Origin: an uncultured Lachnospiraceae bacterium
Lineage (GTDB): Bacteria; Bacillota; Clostridia; Lachnospirales; Lachnospiraceae
DNA: 64,000 bases
Assembly: GCA_910585635.1 (NCBI GenBank)
Contig: CAJUFE010000007.1
Span: 50,569 to 114,568, forward strand
Reading direction: 5' to 3'
Position 1 is the first letter of the stretch. Each line of letters opens with the position of its first letter. This document shows positions 44,565-54,340 of this stretch, piece after piece. Made by a program: the position numbers and the translations under genes. A model generated the notes under the pieces. It searched no databases and was not told the origin of the DNA. It saw only the letters and a list, made by a program, of their open reading frames with translations.

Positions 44565-45353
44565 ATGAAAAAGAAGATCGTTACATTAGGTGCGGTATGT
44601 GCGTTGCTATTGACTGCCTGTGGGAAAGCGGGCCAAGGGGTACAGACCTCCGGGAACGGGAACGGGAGCCCAGAACCTCCCCAGGCGCCGGGAAAGATCC
44701 AGGTGGAGCAGGTAGAGGATCCGGTCATCACGGTGAGCAGCCGGGAATCGGTAAAGGTGGCGCCGGATATAGCCGAGATCGTGTATGGCGTGACCACCCA
44801 GGATAAAGATGCGGCCCAGTGCCAGAGCGAGAATGACCGGAAGGTAGGCCAGCTGGTGGAGACCCTGAAGGCCTTAGGCGTGGAGGAAAACTCCATCCAG
44901 ACCTCCCGGTTCGATATGGATCCCCGCTATGACTGGGACCAGGGCGGGGTGATCATCGGCTACGAGGCCACCACCCAGGTGATCGTTTCGGATATCCAGC
45001 TGGAGCAGGCCGGGACCGTCATGGAGAAGTCTGTGGAGGCCGGCGTGGACCAGATCCAGTCTGTGTCCTTCTTATCCAGCCATTATGATGAAGAGTACCA
45101 GGAGGCCCTCAAAGGGGCGGTGGCGCAGGCCCAGGAGAAGGCCCAGGCCCTGGCGGATGCCAGCGGCTGCACATTAGGGCGGCCGGTCCATATCGAAGAG
45201 CATCTGGGGAATGACAGCTACCGCTATGGCGGCCAGAACATGGAACGGAGCGCTGGGGCGATGAAATATGAGGCAACAGCTGACGCAGCGGCGGTGATGC
45301 CGGGCGAGATCGAGATCGAAGCGGAGATCACCGTGGACTATGCGATCCAATAG
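44565..45353 (+). CDS. SIMPL-domain (DUF541) lipoprotein
   Basis: A 262-residue lipoprotein with signal peptide and lipobox LLTAC (Cys about residue 19), a short Gly/Pro/Ser linker, then a SIMPL/DUF541 domain: ITVSSRESVKVAPDIAEIVYGV, VGQLVETLKALGVEENSIQTSRF, GYEATTQVIVSDI and GAVAQAQEKAQALADASGCTLGRPVHIEE. These match the YggE-like family, periplasmic or surface proteins of unclear role, linked in some bacteria to oxidative stress. The ATG follows GGGAGGGAGC. Confidence 0.88.
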   Translation: MKKKIVTLGAVCALLLTACGKAGQGVQTSGNGNGSPEPPQAPGKIQVEQVEDPVITVSSRESVKVAPDIAEIVYGVTTQDKDAAQCQSENDRKVGQLVETLKALGVEENSIQTSRFDMDPRYDWDQGGVIIGYEATTQVIVSDIQLEQAGTVMEKSVEAGVDQIQSVSFLSSHYDEEYQEALKGAVAQAQEKAQALADASGCTLGRPVHIEEHLGNDSYRYGGQNMERSAGAMKYEATADAAAVMPGEIEIEAEITVDYAIQ

Positions 45354-45398
45354 AGCATGACCGGTACAGATCAGGTAAATGGGCCGCAGCCTAAGAGC

Positions 45399-45431
45399 AA
45401 AGCCCGTCTCTGCAGTTAAGAGACGGGCTTT
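45399..45431. terminator. Bidirectional terminator between convergent genes
   Basis: A 13-bp perfect stem (AAAGCCCGTCTCT with its complement) and a 7-base loop, with T-rich flanks on both strands. The stop codon of the YheO-type gene lies in the loop. Confidence 0.85.
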
Positions 45432-46222
45432 TTGCTGTCCGGCCGGTCGCCTTTGTCGTCGTGCTTCCGGTTCTTGATATCGATATAGCTGTAGAGGGTG
45501 AACTTGGAGATCCCGAAATACTGAGAGACCTTGTCGCCGGACTTGGTGACCAGAAAAGCGCCGGCGTTGTTCAGGAACTGGATCGCGCGGATCTTTTCCT
45601 CTTTGTTCATCAGGGCAGCCGGTTTCCCCACCAGAGCGACGGATTGCTGGATCAGTGTGTCTAAAAGGTCGTTCACGTTTGTGACGATGGGCTCTGGCTG
45701 CTGTGCCGGATCGGAACGCTGGTCCTGGATCAGAGAGTGGATAGACTGCTCAAAGCCGATCAATCGGGTGATGTCGAAATTGATACAGAACATATAGTGG
45801 ACCGTGCCGGTCTCATCTCGTATATAGAGGGTAGAGGACTTTAAGATCCGCCCGTCCGGAGAGCGGGTGAGATAGCCCAGGGAGTCATTTAAGGGGGGAG
45901 CGTCCGCGGATGGATCGTCCTGGAGAGTACCTTTCAGGGAAGGGCCGTCCTGGAGAGTATCCTTCTGAGAAGGGCTGTCCTGAAAGGTGTCCTCTGCCCT
46001 TGAGACTGCCGGGATGTTCTTGAGCGCTTCCATGGCGCTCAGGGCGATCTTAGAGGGTCCGCCGCCCACCTTCCGGTCCGTGACGTGACCATTCTCCACA
46101 TGGACGATCGTGTGCTCAGGATCTGCTGACAGCAGATCGTGGATGAGGATCTCGCAGTCCGCGCCGAATTGTGCGGCCAGCCCCCTGGCGATCTGGATCA
46201 ATGATCCTAATGTGTATCCCAT
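45416..46222 (-). CDS. YheO/DauR-type PAS and helix-turn-helix regulator
   Basis: A 268-residue regulator. The N-terminal YheO-like PAS domain reads IARGLAAQFGADCEILIHDL and DGRILKSSTLYIRDETGTVHYMFCINFD. The C-terminal helix-turn-helix contains MNKEEKIRAIQFLNNAGAFLVTKSGDKVSQYFGISKFTLYSYI. An unusual insert (about residues 80-120) interrupts the PAS domain with three decapeptide repeats (TFQDSPSQKD, TLQDGPSLKG, TLQDDPSADA). Its ligand and targets are unknown. AAGGAGG is 11 bases before this ATG; ATG at 46246 is the alternative. Confidence 0.85.
   Translation of the reverse strand: MGYTLGSLIQIARGLAAQFGADCEILIHDLLSADPEHTIVHVENGHVTDRKVGGGPSKIALSAMEALKNIPAVSRAEDTFQDSPSQKDTLQDGPSLKGTLQDDPSADAPPLNDSLGYLTRSPDGRILKSSTLYIRDETGTVHYMFCINFDITRLIGFEQSIHSLIQDQRSDPAQQPEPIVTNVNDLLDTLIQQSVALVGKPAALMNKEEKIRAIQFLNNAGAFLVTKSGDKVSQYFGISKFTLYSYIDIKNRKHDDKGDRPDSKKPVS
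45899..45988 (-). repeat. Three tandem 30-bp repeats within the regulator gene
   Basis: Three in-frame 30-base units code TLQDxPSxxx decapeptides, inserted in the PAS domain. Copies share GTCCTGGAGAGTA-like cores on the plus strand. Confidence 0.75.
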
Positions 46223-46293
46223 GTCATCTCTTTCCTCCTTATCCATCTTAAAAGAACCTTCCGATCATGCGTTCTTTAGCGCCCTTTGGCCGG

Positions 46294-47730
46294 TCATGTG
46301 CCGGCAGGACGGTCATCTGCCAGAGTTTTTTCTTCAAGCGCATCTTCGAGGGTATCCTTGAGCGTCTCTTGAAGATCTTCATAAAAATGATAGCCGCAGC
46401 GTCCGTTTCTCTTCACCTCATAAAGGGCTAAGTCCGCCTTTTTGTACAGACTGTCGCTAAAGCCCCTTTCGGAAAATGCGATCCCCACGCTGAGGGATAC
46501 GGGCGGGAGCCCATCTGTGGGGTGCAGTAAAGCCTCGTTGATCAGCTGGACCTTATCCTGGAGCACAGACCGCAGCTGGGGAGTGATATCCGTGGCGATG
46601 ACCGCGAACTCATCGCCTCCGATCCTGGCGGGGAGATCTCCGGAGCGGAAATAGCATCCTAAAAGCTCCGCTACCTTTTTCAGGACCTGATCCCCTGTCT
46701 CATGGCCGTATCCGTCATTGACCTGCTTGAAACGGTCCACATCGATGATCAGCAGGGCCAGGGGCTTTTTTTCGGCTTTTAACAGCTGCTTTAACTGGTC
46801 AAAGGCACCTCGGTTCATGATCCCGGTCAGGGGATCGTGCTCGGCCTGGTGGCGGAGCAGGGAACGGTTGGCCACGTTGAGGTCATAGATATCGTTATAG
46901 GTGAGCGCCAGATGGCGCAGCTCATAGGAGCCTTGCACCTCCAACTTCTTTTCATCTTTGATACACTTTATGTAGACCTGCAGAGGTCGCACGACCAGAT
47001 GGAGGATCAAGGCAAAGATGACGATATTGAGGACGAACAGGAGACTGATGAAGAGCTGCTGGCGCATCATGATGCTTTTTAAGTCATATGCGCTTTTTTG
47101 CTGGCGCTGGTCGGTGAGCTCCACCGTCTTGCCGATAAAGCGGTTGATGTTATCCAGGATCGCTTCTTTTTCCTCCATGTATCCAGGACCCAGGACCATA
47201 TCACGTCCCAGGCGGAGCATCGCCTCTTTGTCCAGCGCTTGGTCACTGCCGGACAGCTGTACGTCCTGCACCTCCTGGGGGAAGTCCGAGAGGGGATAGC
47301 CGCAGGCGGTAGTGATCAGCTTCATGGAATACATCTCCCGGTCCATCAGCTGGTTGGATAGGTCCATGGCTGTCCGGAGATAGGAGAAGGCCTCCTCATC
47401 GATCATGCCGTCCAGCTGTTCTACAGCCCGCTCTCTGCGCCGGGTGATCTTGACCTCGGTAAAATAGTCTTCCACATAGCGGGGCTCGGTGGTCATGGCA
47501 TAGAGCTGTACCTGCTCCATCAGATAGTCGGAGCCATCAGATACCTGCATGGCGCTGGCCTGATAGTCGATACAGTCCCGGGTAGAGGCGATCAGGTCTT
47601 CATATTGGATCGACGCGTGGATCGTGGCGGCGATCAAGGCGATATAAAGAATGCAGGATATAAAGAGCATGGCCCGATCCACCGTGCGTATCCGAACGCT
47701 ATTTAACAGGCTTTTTTTCTTTTCCTCCAT
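46294..47730 (-). CDS. Membrane-bound diguanylate cyclase
   Basis: A 478-residue protein. A membrane helix (about 20-42) is followed by an extracytoplasmic sensor region of about 190 residues and a second helix (LFISLLFVLNIVIFALILHLVV). The GGDEF domain follows: DPLTGIMNRGAFDQL, IIDVDRFKQVNDGYGH, and RSGDLPARIGGDEFAVIA, with an intact GGDEF active site and an RxxD inhibitory site (RSGD) five residues before it. It should make cyclic di-GMP in response to an outside signal and be feedback-inhibited. The start follows GGGAGG. The PilZ protein at 23.7 kb is a possible receiver. Confidence 0.93.
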   Translation of the reverse strand: MEEKKKSLLNSVRIRTVDRAMLFISCILYIALIAATIHASIQYEDLIASTRDCIDYQASAMQVSDGSDYLMEQVQLYAMTTEPRYVEDYFTEVKITRRRERAVEQLDGMIDEEAFSYLRTAMDLSNQLMDREMYSMKLITTACGYPLSDFPQEVQDVQLSGSDQALDKEAMLRLGRDMVLGPGYMEEKEAILDNINRFIGKTVELTDQRQQKSAYDLKSIMMRQQLFISLLFVLNIVIFALILHLVVRPLQVYIKCIKDEKKLEVQGSYELRHLALTYNDIYDLNVANRSLLRHQAEHDPLTGIMNRGAFDQLKQLLKAEKKPLALLIIDVDRFKQVNDGYGHETGDQVLKKVAELLGCYFRSGDLPARIGGDEFAVIATDITPQLRSVLQDKVQLINEALLHPTDGLPPVSLSVGIAFSERGFSDSLYKKADLALYEVKRNGRCGYHFYEDLQETLKDTLEDALEEKTLADDRPAGT

Positions 47731-48124
47731 CCGGGCCCTCCCTATCTTCCGGCAAGATCCCTTCTCCGGATCGGACCGGTCCTTTATGTATGGCAGACTG
47801 TCGAAAATGGACCACCAGCAGCCGCGTGTTCCCGGGATATCCAATGTGAGACCGGACACCGGCTATACGGCAGAGCCGCACTCCTCCCAGAACTGGTGGA
47901 CTATCTATCATTATAAACGGAAGCATTTACTTTGTAAAGAAAAACAGGGCAGCTTTTCGCAGGCTCATGGGGCGGCCAAAGCCCGCTCAGGCCTGCTCGT
48001 GCGAGATAACGAAAAAGGATAGATTTTTACATGCCCATATGGTATAGTGGGCTAAGATATCTCCGCGTAGATGCGCCATCGATCCAGTGTCCATGGATCA
48101 ATACCTGAAAAGTGAGGACATGTG

Positions 48125-48895
48125 ATGAAAGAGCTTTTGTCAAGGTTTCCTGCTGACAGCAGGCTGCGTATCGCACTCTGTGAAGATGACCGCCAGGAGC
48201 GGGAGCATCTGCTCACGATCCTCCGTTCCAGCAATATCCCTGTCCAGGTGTGGGAGTTTGAGGAAGGGGGAGCATTCCTGAAGGGCTATAAGCCGGGGGC
48301 TTTTGACCTGATACTCATGGATATCTATATGAACGGTATATCTGGGGTGGAGGCTATGCGGGCCGTCCGGAAGGAAGAGCCTTCCCTTCCCGCCGCCTTC
48401 ATCACCACCAGCCAGGACCATGCCTTGGAGGCTTATCGGATGCATGTTGACCGGTACATCGAAAAACCAGTGGCTCGGGAGGAGGTCGTCCAGATCCTGC
48501 GGTCGGCCGCTGCCAAAAAAGAGCATTTCCCAAAGATCGCGCTCCGGCCCCAGAAGGATCCTCTGTGGATCCCGATCCATAAGCTCTTGTATGTGGAACA
48601 GCTGGCCCATTACCTCCACCTCCATCTGCTGGACGGGGAGGTGGTCAAGGTCAAGGGAAAGCTGGACGATCTTTTGCCCCAGCTGGAAGGGCTGCCGCTA
48701 TTCCGCTGTCATAAGAGCTTTCTGGTCAATCTGGCTTTCGTCACAGGGATCGACCGGGAACTGATGGTATTCCATATGAAAGACGGGAGCAATGTCTATA
48801 TACGCCGTGAGGCATTCCCTGTGGCAAAGCAGGCCTGGGAGACATGGCTTTTTGCTGCTTCCCGAGAGGAGGGGCGGACGGATGGGGCGATCTGA
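48125..48895 (+). CDS. LytTR-family response regulator
   Basis: A 256-residue regulator. The receiver domain has RIALCEDDRQEREHL, the phosphoacceptor Asp in DLILMDIYMNG, the Thr pair in AAFITTSQ and the Lys in YIEKPV. The LytTR DNA-binding domain (about 145-240) shows PIHKLLYVEQLAHYLHLHLL and LFRCHKSFLVNLAFV. The ATG overlaps a GTG three bases earlier; GTGAGGA precedes both. It overlaps the next gene, its histidine kinase, by 14 bases. It resembles AgrA/VirR-type systems; the target genes are unknown. Confidence 0.92.
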   Translation: MKELLSRFPADSRLRIALCEDDRQEREHLLTILRSSNIPVQVWEFEEGGAFLKGYKPGAFDLILMDIYMNGISGVEAMRAVRKEEPSLPAAFITTSQDHALEAYRMHVDRYIEKPVAREEVVQILRSAAAKKEHFPKIALRPQKDPLWIPIHKLLYVEQLAHYLHLHLLDGEVVKVKGKLDDLLPQLEGLPLFRCHKSFLVNLAFVTGIDRELMVFHMKDGSNVYIRREAFPVAKQAWETWLFAASREEGRTDGAI

Positions 48896-50702
48896 TCGTC
48901 GTTTTTTTTCGTTCCTGTGGCTGCCCACGGTCTTCCTGATCGCGGCGCTCATCCTCCGTCTGGCCTTAGGCGCTGCGGCTCCACAGGATGACGAGAAGGT
49001 GCAGACGATAGCGGTGTGGCAGTGGGAGGGCAGGGAGCTGTCGCTCCCTGTCCGGCTCCCTTGCCTGGAACATCCTGGAGAGGTGATCCTTACAGCACAG
49101 ATCATGCCATCAGAAGGGGACCATATCTATCTGAAGACGGTGTATGCGCCCCTGGAGGTCTATGCAGATGGGGAACTGGTGTTCAGCTACGGACAGCCGG
49201 GCAGCTATCCGGCCTTTCTCCTGGACCCGCCCACGAAGGTCGCTCTTTTTCCATTGCCGGATACGGGCAGGGCGGTCACATTGACCTTTATCTATCAGCC
49301 ACCTACCCAGAGGGATCATATGGCCCTCCATCCGATCCTTGTAGGCAGCTCCAGCGCCATCTTATCCCGGTTGTTTTCCACCATGGGCTTTTCTCTGCTT
49401 TTTGCCGGTGTCCTGGTGACCATGGGGATCCTGCTGTGGTGTGCGTCTCTTGCTGTGACCCGGTTTGAGAAAAAGGGGATCGCGTTGTTCTGGTTAGGGC
49501 TATTTTCCTTCTGCTGCGGGAGTTGGGTCCTGGGTGAGTGCAATCTCACCGGCTTGTTCATCAAAAACCCAGGGTTACTATATGGGATGGCATTTTGCGG
49601 GCTCTTTACAGTGGGGATCCCCATATCCCGGTTCTGCATGATCTTGTTCGGCTCCCACCAAAAGCGCCTCCTGGCCGCCATGTGCCATATCCTGGAGCTT
49701 TCCGTCTGCGCCGCCCTGATCCTCCAGCTTACAGGGACGGCCTCCCTGGCAAGGACCATGTATCTTTTCCATGTCCTGGGCCCTCTGACGTTTTGCCTGT
49801 GCGGGGCTTGTATCCTGCAGGAAAGCCTGCGCTACCATGATCCTATGGCGCGGCGTTTCCTTTTTCCTATGGCGGTACTGACACTGTTCGCACTTTTGGA
49901 GGTGGCGGATTACTATCTCTTCCATTGGGATGTGCAGAGATCCTTCTTTTTCCAGCTCGGCGTCCTGGTGTTCCAGCTCATGGTCTCGGTCCTGTGCGGG
50001 TATTTTATCCGGGATTCCCTTGGCCTTGCGATGGAGAACCGTCAGCTGGGGTTTGAGGTGTCGCTCATGGAAAAACAGATCAGAGCACAGAAAGAGCGGT
50101 ATCAGTTCCTTTCCCAGGCTTCGGTCATGCTGCGCCAGCAGCGTCACGATCTGAAGCATCATATGGCGGTCATACGAAGATGGACGGCCAGTGGAGAGCG
50201 GGAAAAGCTCCTGGACTACCTGGACCAGGTGTCCGCCAGGTTCCCGGAAGGCTCTTTGGAGGACCTGTGTGAAAATGAAGCGGTAAATGCGGTGGCGCTC
50301 CATTACCAGGCGGCCGCCCGGGAAGCAAAGATCCTTACCACCATCCGGTTGGATATCCCGGAAGATACCGGACAGGTGCCGGCCAGCGACCTGTGCGTGA
50401 TCGTGGGCAACCTCCTGGAAAATGGGGTCCATGCCTGCTGTGGGGTAAAGGCGCCTTTCCTCACGATGCAGAGCCGCTTGAGCGACGGGATCCTCACGAT
50501 CACGATGGACAACGCATATTCTTCTGTGACGAAGGCCCCAGATGGCACGTTCTGCTCACCAAGGGCGGACGGCGGTATGGGCCTCCCCTCGATCCGGTCC
50601 ATGGCGGAGAGATACGGGGGAGGCTGCCGGTTTGAGGATCGAGATGGTGTGTTCTGCTCCTCCGTCTATCTGTACCTTTTTCGGACAGGACCTGGGGACT
50701 GA
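48882..50702 (+). CDS. GHKL-type sensor histidine kinase
   Basis: A 606-residue kinase. An N-terminal membrane helix is followed by an extracytoplasmic domain of about 150 residues, then about seven membrane helices (residues about 185-390, 7TMR-like), a coiled segment, the phosphorylation region MLRQQRHDLKHHMAVIRRW with the His, and a GHKL ATPase domain with NLLENGVHACCG (N-box) and ADGGMGLPSIRSMAERYGG (G-box). It pairs with the LytTR regulator whose gene it overlaps. The start follows GAGGAGGGG. The signal is unknown. Confidence 0.92.
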   Translation: MGRSDRRFFSFLWLPTVFLIAALILRLALGAAAPQDDEKVQTIAVWQWEGRELSLPVRLPCLEHPGEVILTAQIMPSEGDHIYLKTVYAPLEVYADGELVFSYGQPGSYPAFLLDPPTKVALFPLPDTGRAVTLTFIYQPPTQRDHMALHPILVGSSSAILSRLFSTMGFSLLFAGVLVTMGILLWCASLAVTRFEKKGIALFWLGLFSFCCGSWVLGECNLTGLFIKNPGLLYGMAFCGLFTVGIPISRFCMILFGSHQKRLLAAMCHILELSVCAALILQLTGTASLARTMYLFHVLGPLTFCLCGACILQESLRYHDPMARRFLFPMAVLTLFALLEVADYYLFHWDVQRSFFFQLGVLVFQLMVSVLCGYFIRDSLGLAMENRQLGFEVSLMEKQIRAQKERYQFLSQASVMLRQQRHDLKHHMAVIRRWTASGEREKLLDYLDQVSARFPEGSLEDLCENEAVNAVALHYQAAAREAKILTTIRLDIPEDTGQVPASDLCVIVGNLLENGVHACCGVKAPFLTMQSRLSDGILTITMDNAYSSVTKAPDGTFCSPRADGGMGLPSIRSMAERYGGGCRFEDRDGVFCSSVYLYLFRTGPGD

Positions 50703-50760
50703 TCGGCAGGGGATAAAAACGGCCGCACAGCCTCTCGATCTGTTCTGGCCCGGTATCCGT

Positions 50761-53313
50761 CTAGGTCCAACGTCCGTTCCCATCTGTTCGGTATCCATCC
50801 GGGGTCATCTCATCCCGGTACATAGCGCCCAGGGGCTTGGTCTTAAGATCCCCATCGTAGCGCCATCTGCCGGCCTCCTTATCATAGCTCCAGGACGGGG
50901 CCTGGGCGGAGGCGTTCAGATAATACCAGTTTCCTGCGATCAGGACCCATCCGGTCAGCATATGGCCATTTTCCGGATCCAGATAATACCATTGCCCATC
51001 CTGGGGATCCTGATACCAGCCCAGCTGCATCCCTTTTTCGGTATCGATATGATACCAGAGGTCCTTTTTGCGGTCCAGCACCCAGCCGTCTTTCAGATAG
51101 CCGTCTGCGCCAAAAGGCCACCAGGCGTTATCTCTGTATTTCCAGGCAAGCTGTTCGACAAAAAGGCCGTCCTCGCCCCGTACCTGGTTCCCGGTCTCGT
51201 AAGTCCCGTTGGGGTAGCGCAGGCGCCAGCCTTTATCGTCCTTTTCCCAAGTCCCGGCTGAGGAGGACGTATCTGCACTCCGGCCAGAGCGGCCACCGGA
51301 GGAAGAGCCGCCAGAGGGAGCGCCACCGGAAGGTGAGCCGCCGGGAGCAGGGACGTCAGGGGAAGGATCGTCAGGGGAGGGATCGTCAGGGGAGGGGGAT
51401 GGGGTCTCACCGGAAGATCCTCCGTCCTTTTCAAATACGGCGGTCAGTGCTTTGTCCGACGTGACCGTAAAGGTCAGGGAAGAGGCTGTCCCCAGTACTG
51501 CGCCCCCCTCCATCCACCGGACAAAATGATAGCCGGCAGCCGGCCTGGCCGTGACCGTCACCTGATCTCCCTTATAGAAACTCCCGTCACCTGTTACGGT
51601 GCCGCCTTCTGTTGGCTGGACGTCCAGGGAAACTTGGAACATATTTCCAGGCAGCTTTACGACCCCTTGTTCTCCTGTCAGCTGTTTGACCGTCTCCTCA
51701 TCGGCAGACAGGTACTGATCCAATGTATCTGCCGTGATCCCCGCCGTCGCATCCAGCGTGATCCCCTCCGGGACTGTCAGCGTGGCCCCTTGGGTGATGA
51801 CCAGCTTGACGGGCTTTTTGTTGCCGGCTGCATCCTCAAATGCCTCCGGCCCAAGGGTCAGGTCGTTGTGGAGCGTAGCATCGCCGTAGACGGTCCAGGA
51901 ACGGCCGTCAGCTGTATCCGTGCGCACCATGGCATTGAGCACAGCGCCATCCCGGACATCTACTGAAGATGCCGTCCCGTCGATCTGGCCGGTGGCCGTC
52001 ATCTGGGCAGAGTCGGATATGGCAAAGGTCCCGGCAGTATGGAAACCAAAGCTTGTGCCGCTATCAGCCGTGACTTGGCTCTTCCCCCCGATCGATATGC
52101 TCTCGGTGCCCCGGATAGCGGGCTGCGCCTGGGAAGTGACCTGGACTACCGGGGTTTCGCTGCCTGACCCGATGACGATCTGTTTTGCCATGAGGCCAGG
52201 GAGATGACCTGCTGTCCCGGTGAAGCTGCCGCCGCTGATGGTGATGGCCTGATCGCGATCTTGTTTTGAGATATAGATACAGGTGGCTGCGTCGATGTGG
52301 ATATCGCCTCCTGCGATCTGGACGGTCTGGGATCCGTTCCGAAGGCCTGGAACGAAGATGCCGGCCTGGCCGGCCGTGATATGGACCTCACCGCCCGAGA
52401 TCGTCACAGGGCCGCTGTCACTGTAGATCCCATTGCAGAGGTCATTGGTGGTGGCATCGATCTCCAGGACGCCGCCTTCTACGGTAAAGTCATAAAAGAT
52501 CATGCAGAGAGTGACATTGGTCCGGATCGTGCCGGAGCGGATCTTGACAGAGTATCCGGTAAAACCGTAGGCCCCGTACGCGTATTGGCTGTCCGAACGG
52601 ATATCCAGGCTCCCATCTCCCTCGACGATCCAGGAATTGTTGCTCAGACCGGCTGTATTGCCGATCATCTCTCTGGACTGGTTGAGGTTTGTGTTGTACA
52701 GGACATTCTCTCCCTCAAGGACGATGGTGACCTCCCATCCAGAAGGCACACGGAGGACTTGACTGTCCGATGTGATATGGCAGTCTGTCAATGTGAGCGT
52801 CCCTTTTTGGGCGGTGCTGTTTGCGGACCAGTCCCAGCCTTGGGATCGGTCTGAGGCGGATGTATCCCCCAGGATCAGCGGACCCGTGATCTCTGCAGTG
52901 GCCCTGGCAGCCTGCACCACAGGACGTGCAGGGGCGCTGTCCTTATGGTCCGCTCCCTTATAGGTACAGTCCAGGACCCAGGTGATGCAGCCGTTGTCCT
53001 CGCTGCAGACATGGCTGCAGTCCAAGATCTTCCGGATCCCGTCGCTTGGGCTGGCATCGGATGGGCTGGCCGGCATGACCGGCTCTGTGTAACATCCGTC
53101 TTCATGTCGGTGCAGGCATTTCCGCACCCTTCGATAGCAGCGCTCTTCATGTTCGTGCCCTTCATCCCGTTCCTTCGGGGAGCCGACTGTCTGGGTTTGT
53201 TCTTTCTCAAATGCGGGTGTATCTCCATATGCCGATAAAGGGCAGGCCCCTGCCGTCACGAGCAGGGATAACAGGAGGAGTGGCAGCTTTCTTTTCCATG
53301 ATCTTTTTATCAT
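50761..53313 (-). CDS. Secreted surface protein with choline-binding-like wall repeats
   Basis: An 850-residue protein. The signal peptide ends near AYG-DT. An N-terminal His/Cys segment (HEHEERCY, HRHEDGCY, then three more Cys) is of a kind common in clostridial surface proteins. A long beta-rich domain of about 430 residues (carbohydrate-binding DUF4353-like) is followed by an InlB B-repeat-like unit (GGTVTGDGSFYKGDQVTVTA...FVRWMEGG), a Pro/Ser/Asp linker and about six Trp/Tyr-rich wall-binding repeats (GWYQDPQDGQWYYLDPENG, GWVLIAGNWYYLN). It is probably held to the wall non-covalently. The start follows AAAGGA. Confidence 0.82.
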   Translation of the reverse strand: MIKRSWKRKLPLLLLSLLVTAGACPLSAYGDTPAFEKEQTQTVGSPKERDEGHEHEERCYRRVRKCLHRHEDGCYTEPVMPASPSDASPSDGIRKILDCSHVCSEDNGCITWVLDCTYKGADHKDSAPARPVVQAARATAEITGPLILGDTSASDRSQGWDWSANSTAQKGTLTLTDCHITSDSQVLRVPSGWEVTIVLEGENVLYNTNLNQSREMIGNTAGLSNNSWIVEGDGSLDIRSDSQYAYGAYGFTGYSVKIRSGTIRTNVTLCMIFYDFTVEGGVLEIDATTNDLCNGIYSDSGPVTISGGEVHITAGQAGIFVPGLRNGSQTVQIAGGDIHIDAATCIYISKQDRDQAITISGGSFTGTAGHLPGLMAKQIVIGSGSETPVVQVTSQAQPAIRGTESISIGGKSQVTADSGTSFGFHTAGTFAISDSAQMTATGQIDGTASSVDVRDGAVLNAMVRTDTADGRSWTVYGDATLHNDLTLGPEAFEDAAGNKKPVKLVITQGATLTVPEGITLDATAGITADTLDQYLSADEETVKQLTGEQGVVKLPGNMFQVSLDVQPTEGGTVTGDGSFYKGDQVTVTARPAAGYHFVRWMEGGAVLGTASSLTFTVTSDKALTAVFEKDGGSSGETPSPSPDDPSPDDPSPDVPAPGGSPSGGAPSGGSSSGGRSGRSADTSSSAGTWEKDDKGWRLRYPNGTYETGNQVRGEDGLFVEQLAWKYRDNAWWPFGADGYLKDGWVLDRKKDLWYHIDTEKGMQLGWYQDPQDGQWYYLDPENGHMLTGWVLIAGNWYYLNASAQAPSWSYDKEAGRWRYDGDLKTKPLGAMYRDEMTPDGYRTDGNGRWT

Positions 53314-53601
53314 ATGAACATCCTTTCTGATCACCTATCTAGCGGGCAAATGATCGTATCACATCGATCATAGCGTATGCCATCCCCTTTTTCCAGACCG
53401 AGATATGTCTGTGAACGTGCAGATCTCGTACTTGACAAAATGCGTTTTTTGTGCAGGACCACTTGCGATCGATCTGCGTGAAATGATAGTGGAAATCTTC
53501 CGCTATCTGTGGTATGATCATCTTAAAGCCCCAGGCTCTCCCATACGGCTGTGGAGACGAGGGCTAAAGGGCTGAGAAGGGCACAAAAGGAGAGGATGGA
53601 G

Positions 53602-54270
53602 ATGGACATCAAACGTTTTTTGGAGGGATTTGGGAAAGGGACTCTGCTGATGCTGTTCGTTGGCGGGATCATGCTCTATCAGACCACGTCGGAATTCTTG
53701 GTCTCTTTAAAGCCGGCGATCTCATTCGCCGATATGCTGGAGGAGGGGACTGTCCTTCGCCCCGGCGACCATGTGGGCGGAGAGGTGGTCTATGCGCTGG
53801 ACTATTTTGCCACGGAGAGCACCTATACCCGATACAGCGACGGATCACGCAGCGGGGACCGGAAGGCAGGACGCTATTACCTGATCCCCACAGCCAGCGG
53901 GTTCGTGGGATTGAAGTCCCGGGAACAGGATGTGGCGGCGCTGGATACATTATCAGAGGAGACCTTTACCTATCTGGAGTCCGGCGCTGAGCCGAGCACC
54001 CAGATCTATACAGAGGGGATCGTGCAGGTGATGGAGGGCGATGAGGCCGGATTTTTTACAGACTACCTGGAGTCGATGGGGTATACAAAGGAAGAGATCG
54101 ATGCCATGGGAGAGCCCTTGCTGATCCGGTACAGGAGCTTTATGGCCATACGGATCATGTTCCTCATAGGCGCGTCCCTCTGCCTCCTGACCATCTTTCT
54201 CCTGTGCCGCCGGTATAAGGCGCTGTGCAGGGACTTGGAGGTCGCCCGGAAGATCGGGACGGCTGGTTGA
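53602..54270 (+). CDS. Two-helix membrane protein of unknown function
   Basis: A 222-residue protein with a membrane helix near residues 12-32 (TLLMLFVGGIMLYQTTSEFLV), an extracytoplasmic region of about 140 residues and a second helix near 192-214 (MFLIGASLCLLTIFLLC). The tail is short and basic. The outer region has RYSDGSRSGDRKAGRYYLIP and a mixed alpha/beta look. I do not recognise the family. The start after AAGGAGAGG is preferred; longer starts exist. It stands between two secreted protein genes. Confidence 0.6.
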   Translation: MDIKRFLEGFGKGTLLMLFVGGIMLYQTTSEFLVSLKPAISFADMLEEGTVLRPGDHVGGEVVYALDYFATESTYTRYSDGSRSGDRKAGRYYLIPTASGFVGLKSREQDVAALDTLSEETFTYLESGAEPSTQIYTEGIVQVMEGDEAGFFTDYLESMGYTKEEIDAMGEPLLIRYRSFMAIRIMFLIGASLCLLTIFLLCRRYKALCRDLEVARKIGTAG

Positions 54271-54340
54271 TCGGATGATAAGATCTTTTCGGATATAGCA
54301 TAGAAAAGCTGGAGGAGCAAAAAGAAAGGAGTGTTTTATC

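Noticed and set aside
49578..50432. 284-codon minus-strand ORF opposite the histidine kinase
   Set aside because: Lies over the kinase H-box and membrane helices; composition is that of an antisense shadow.
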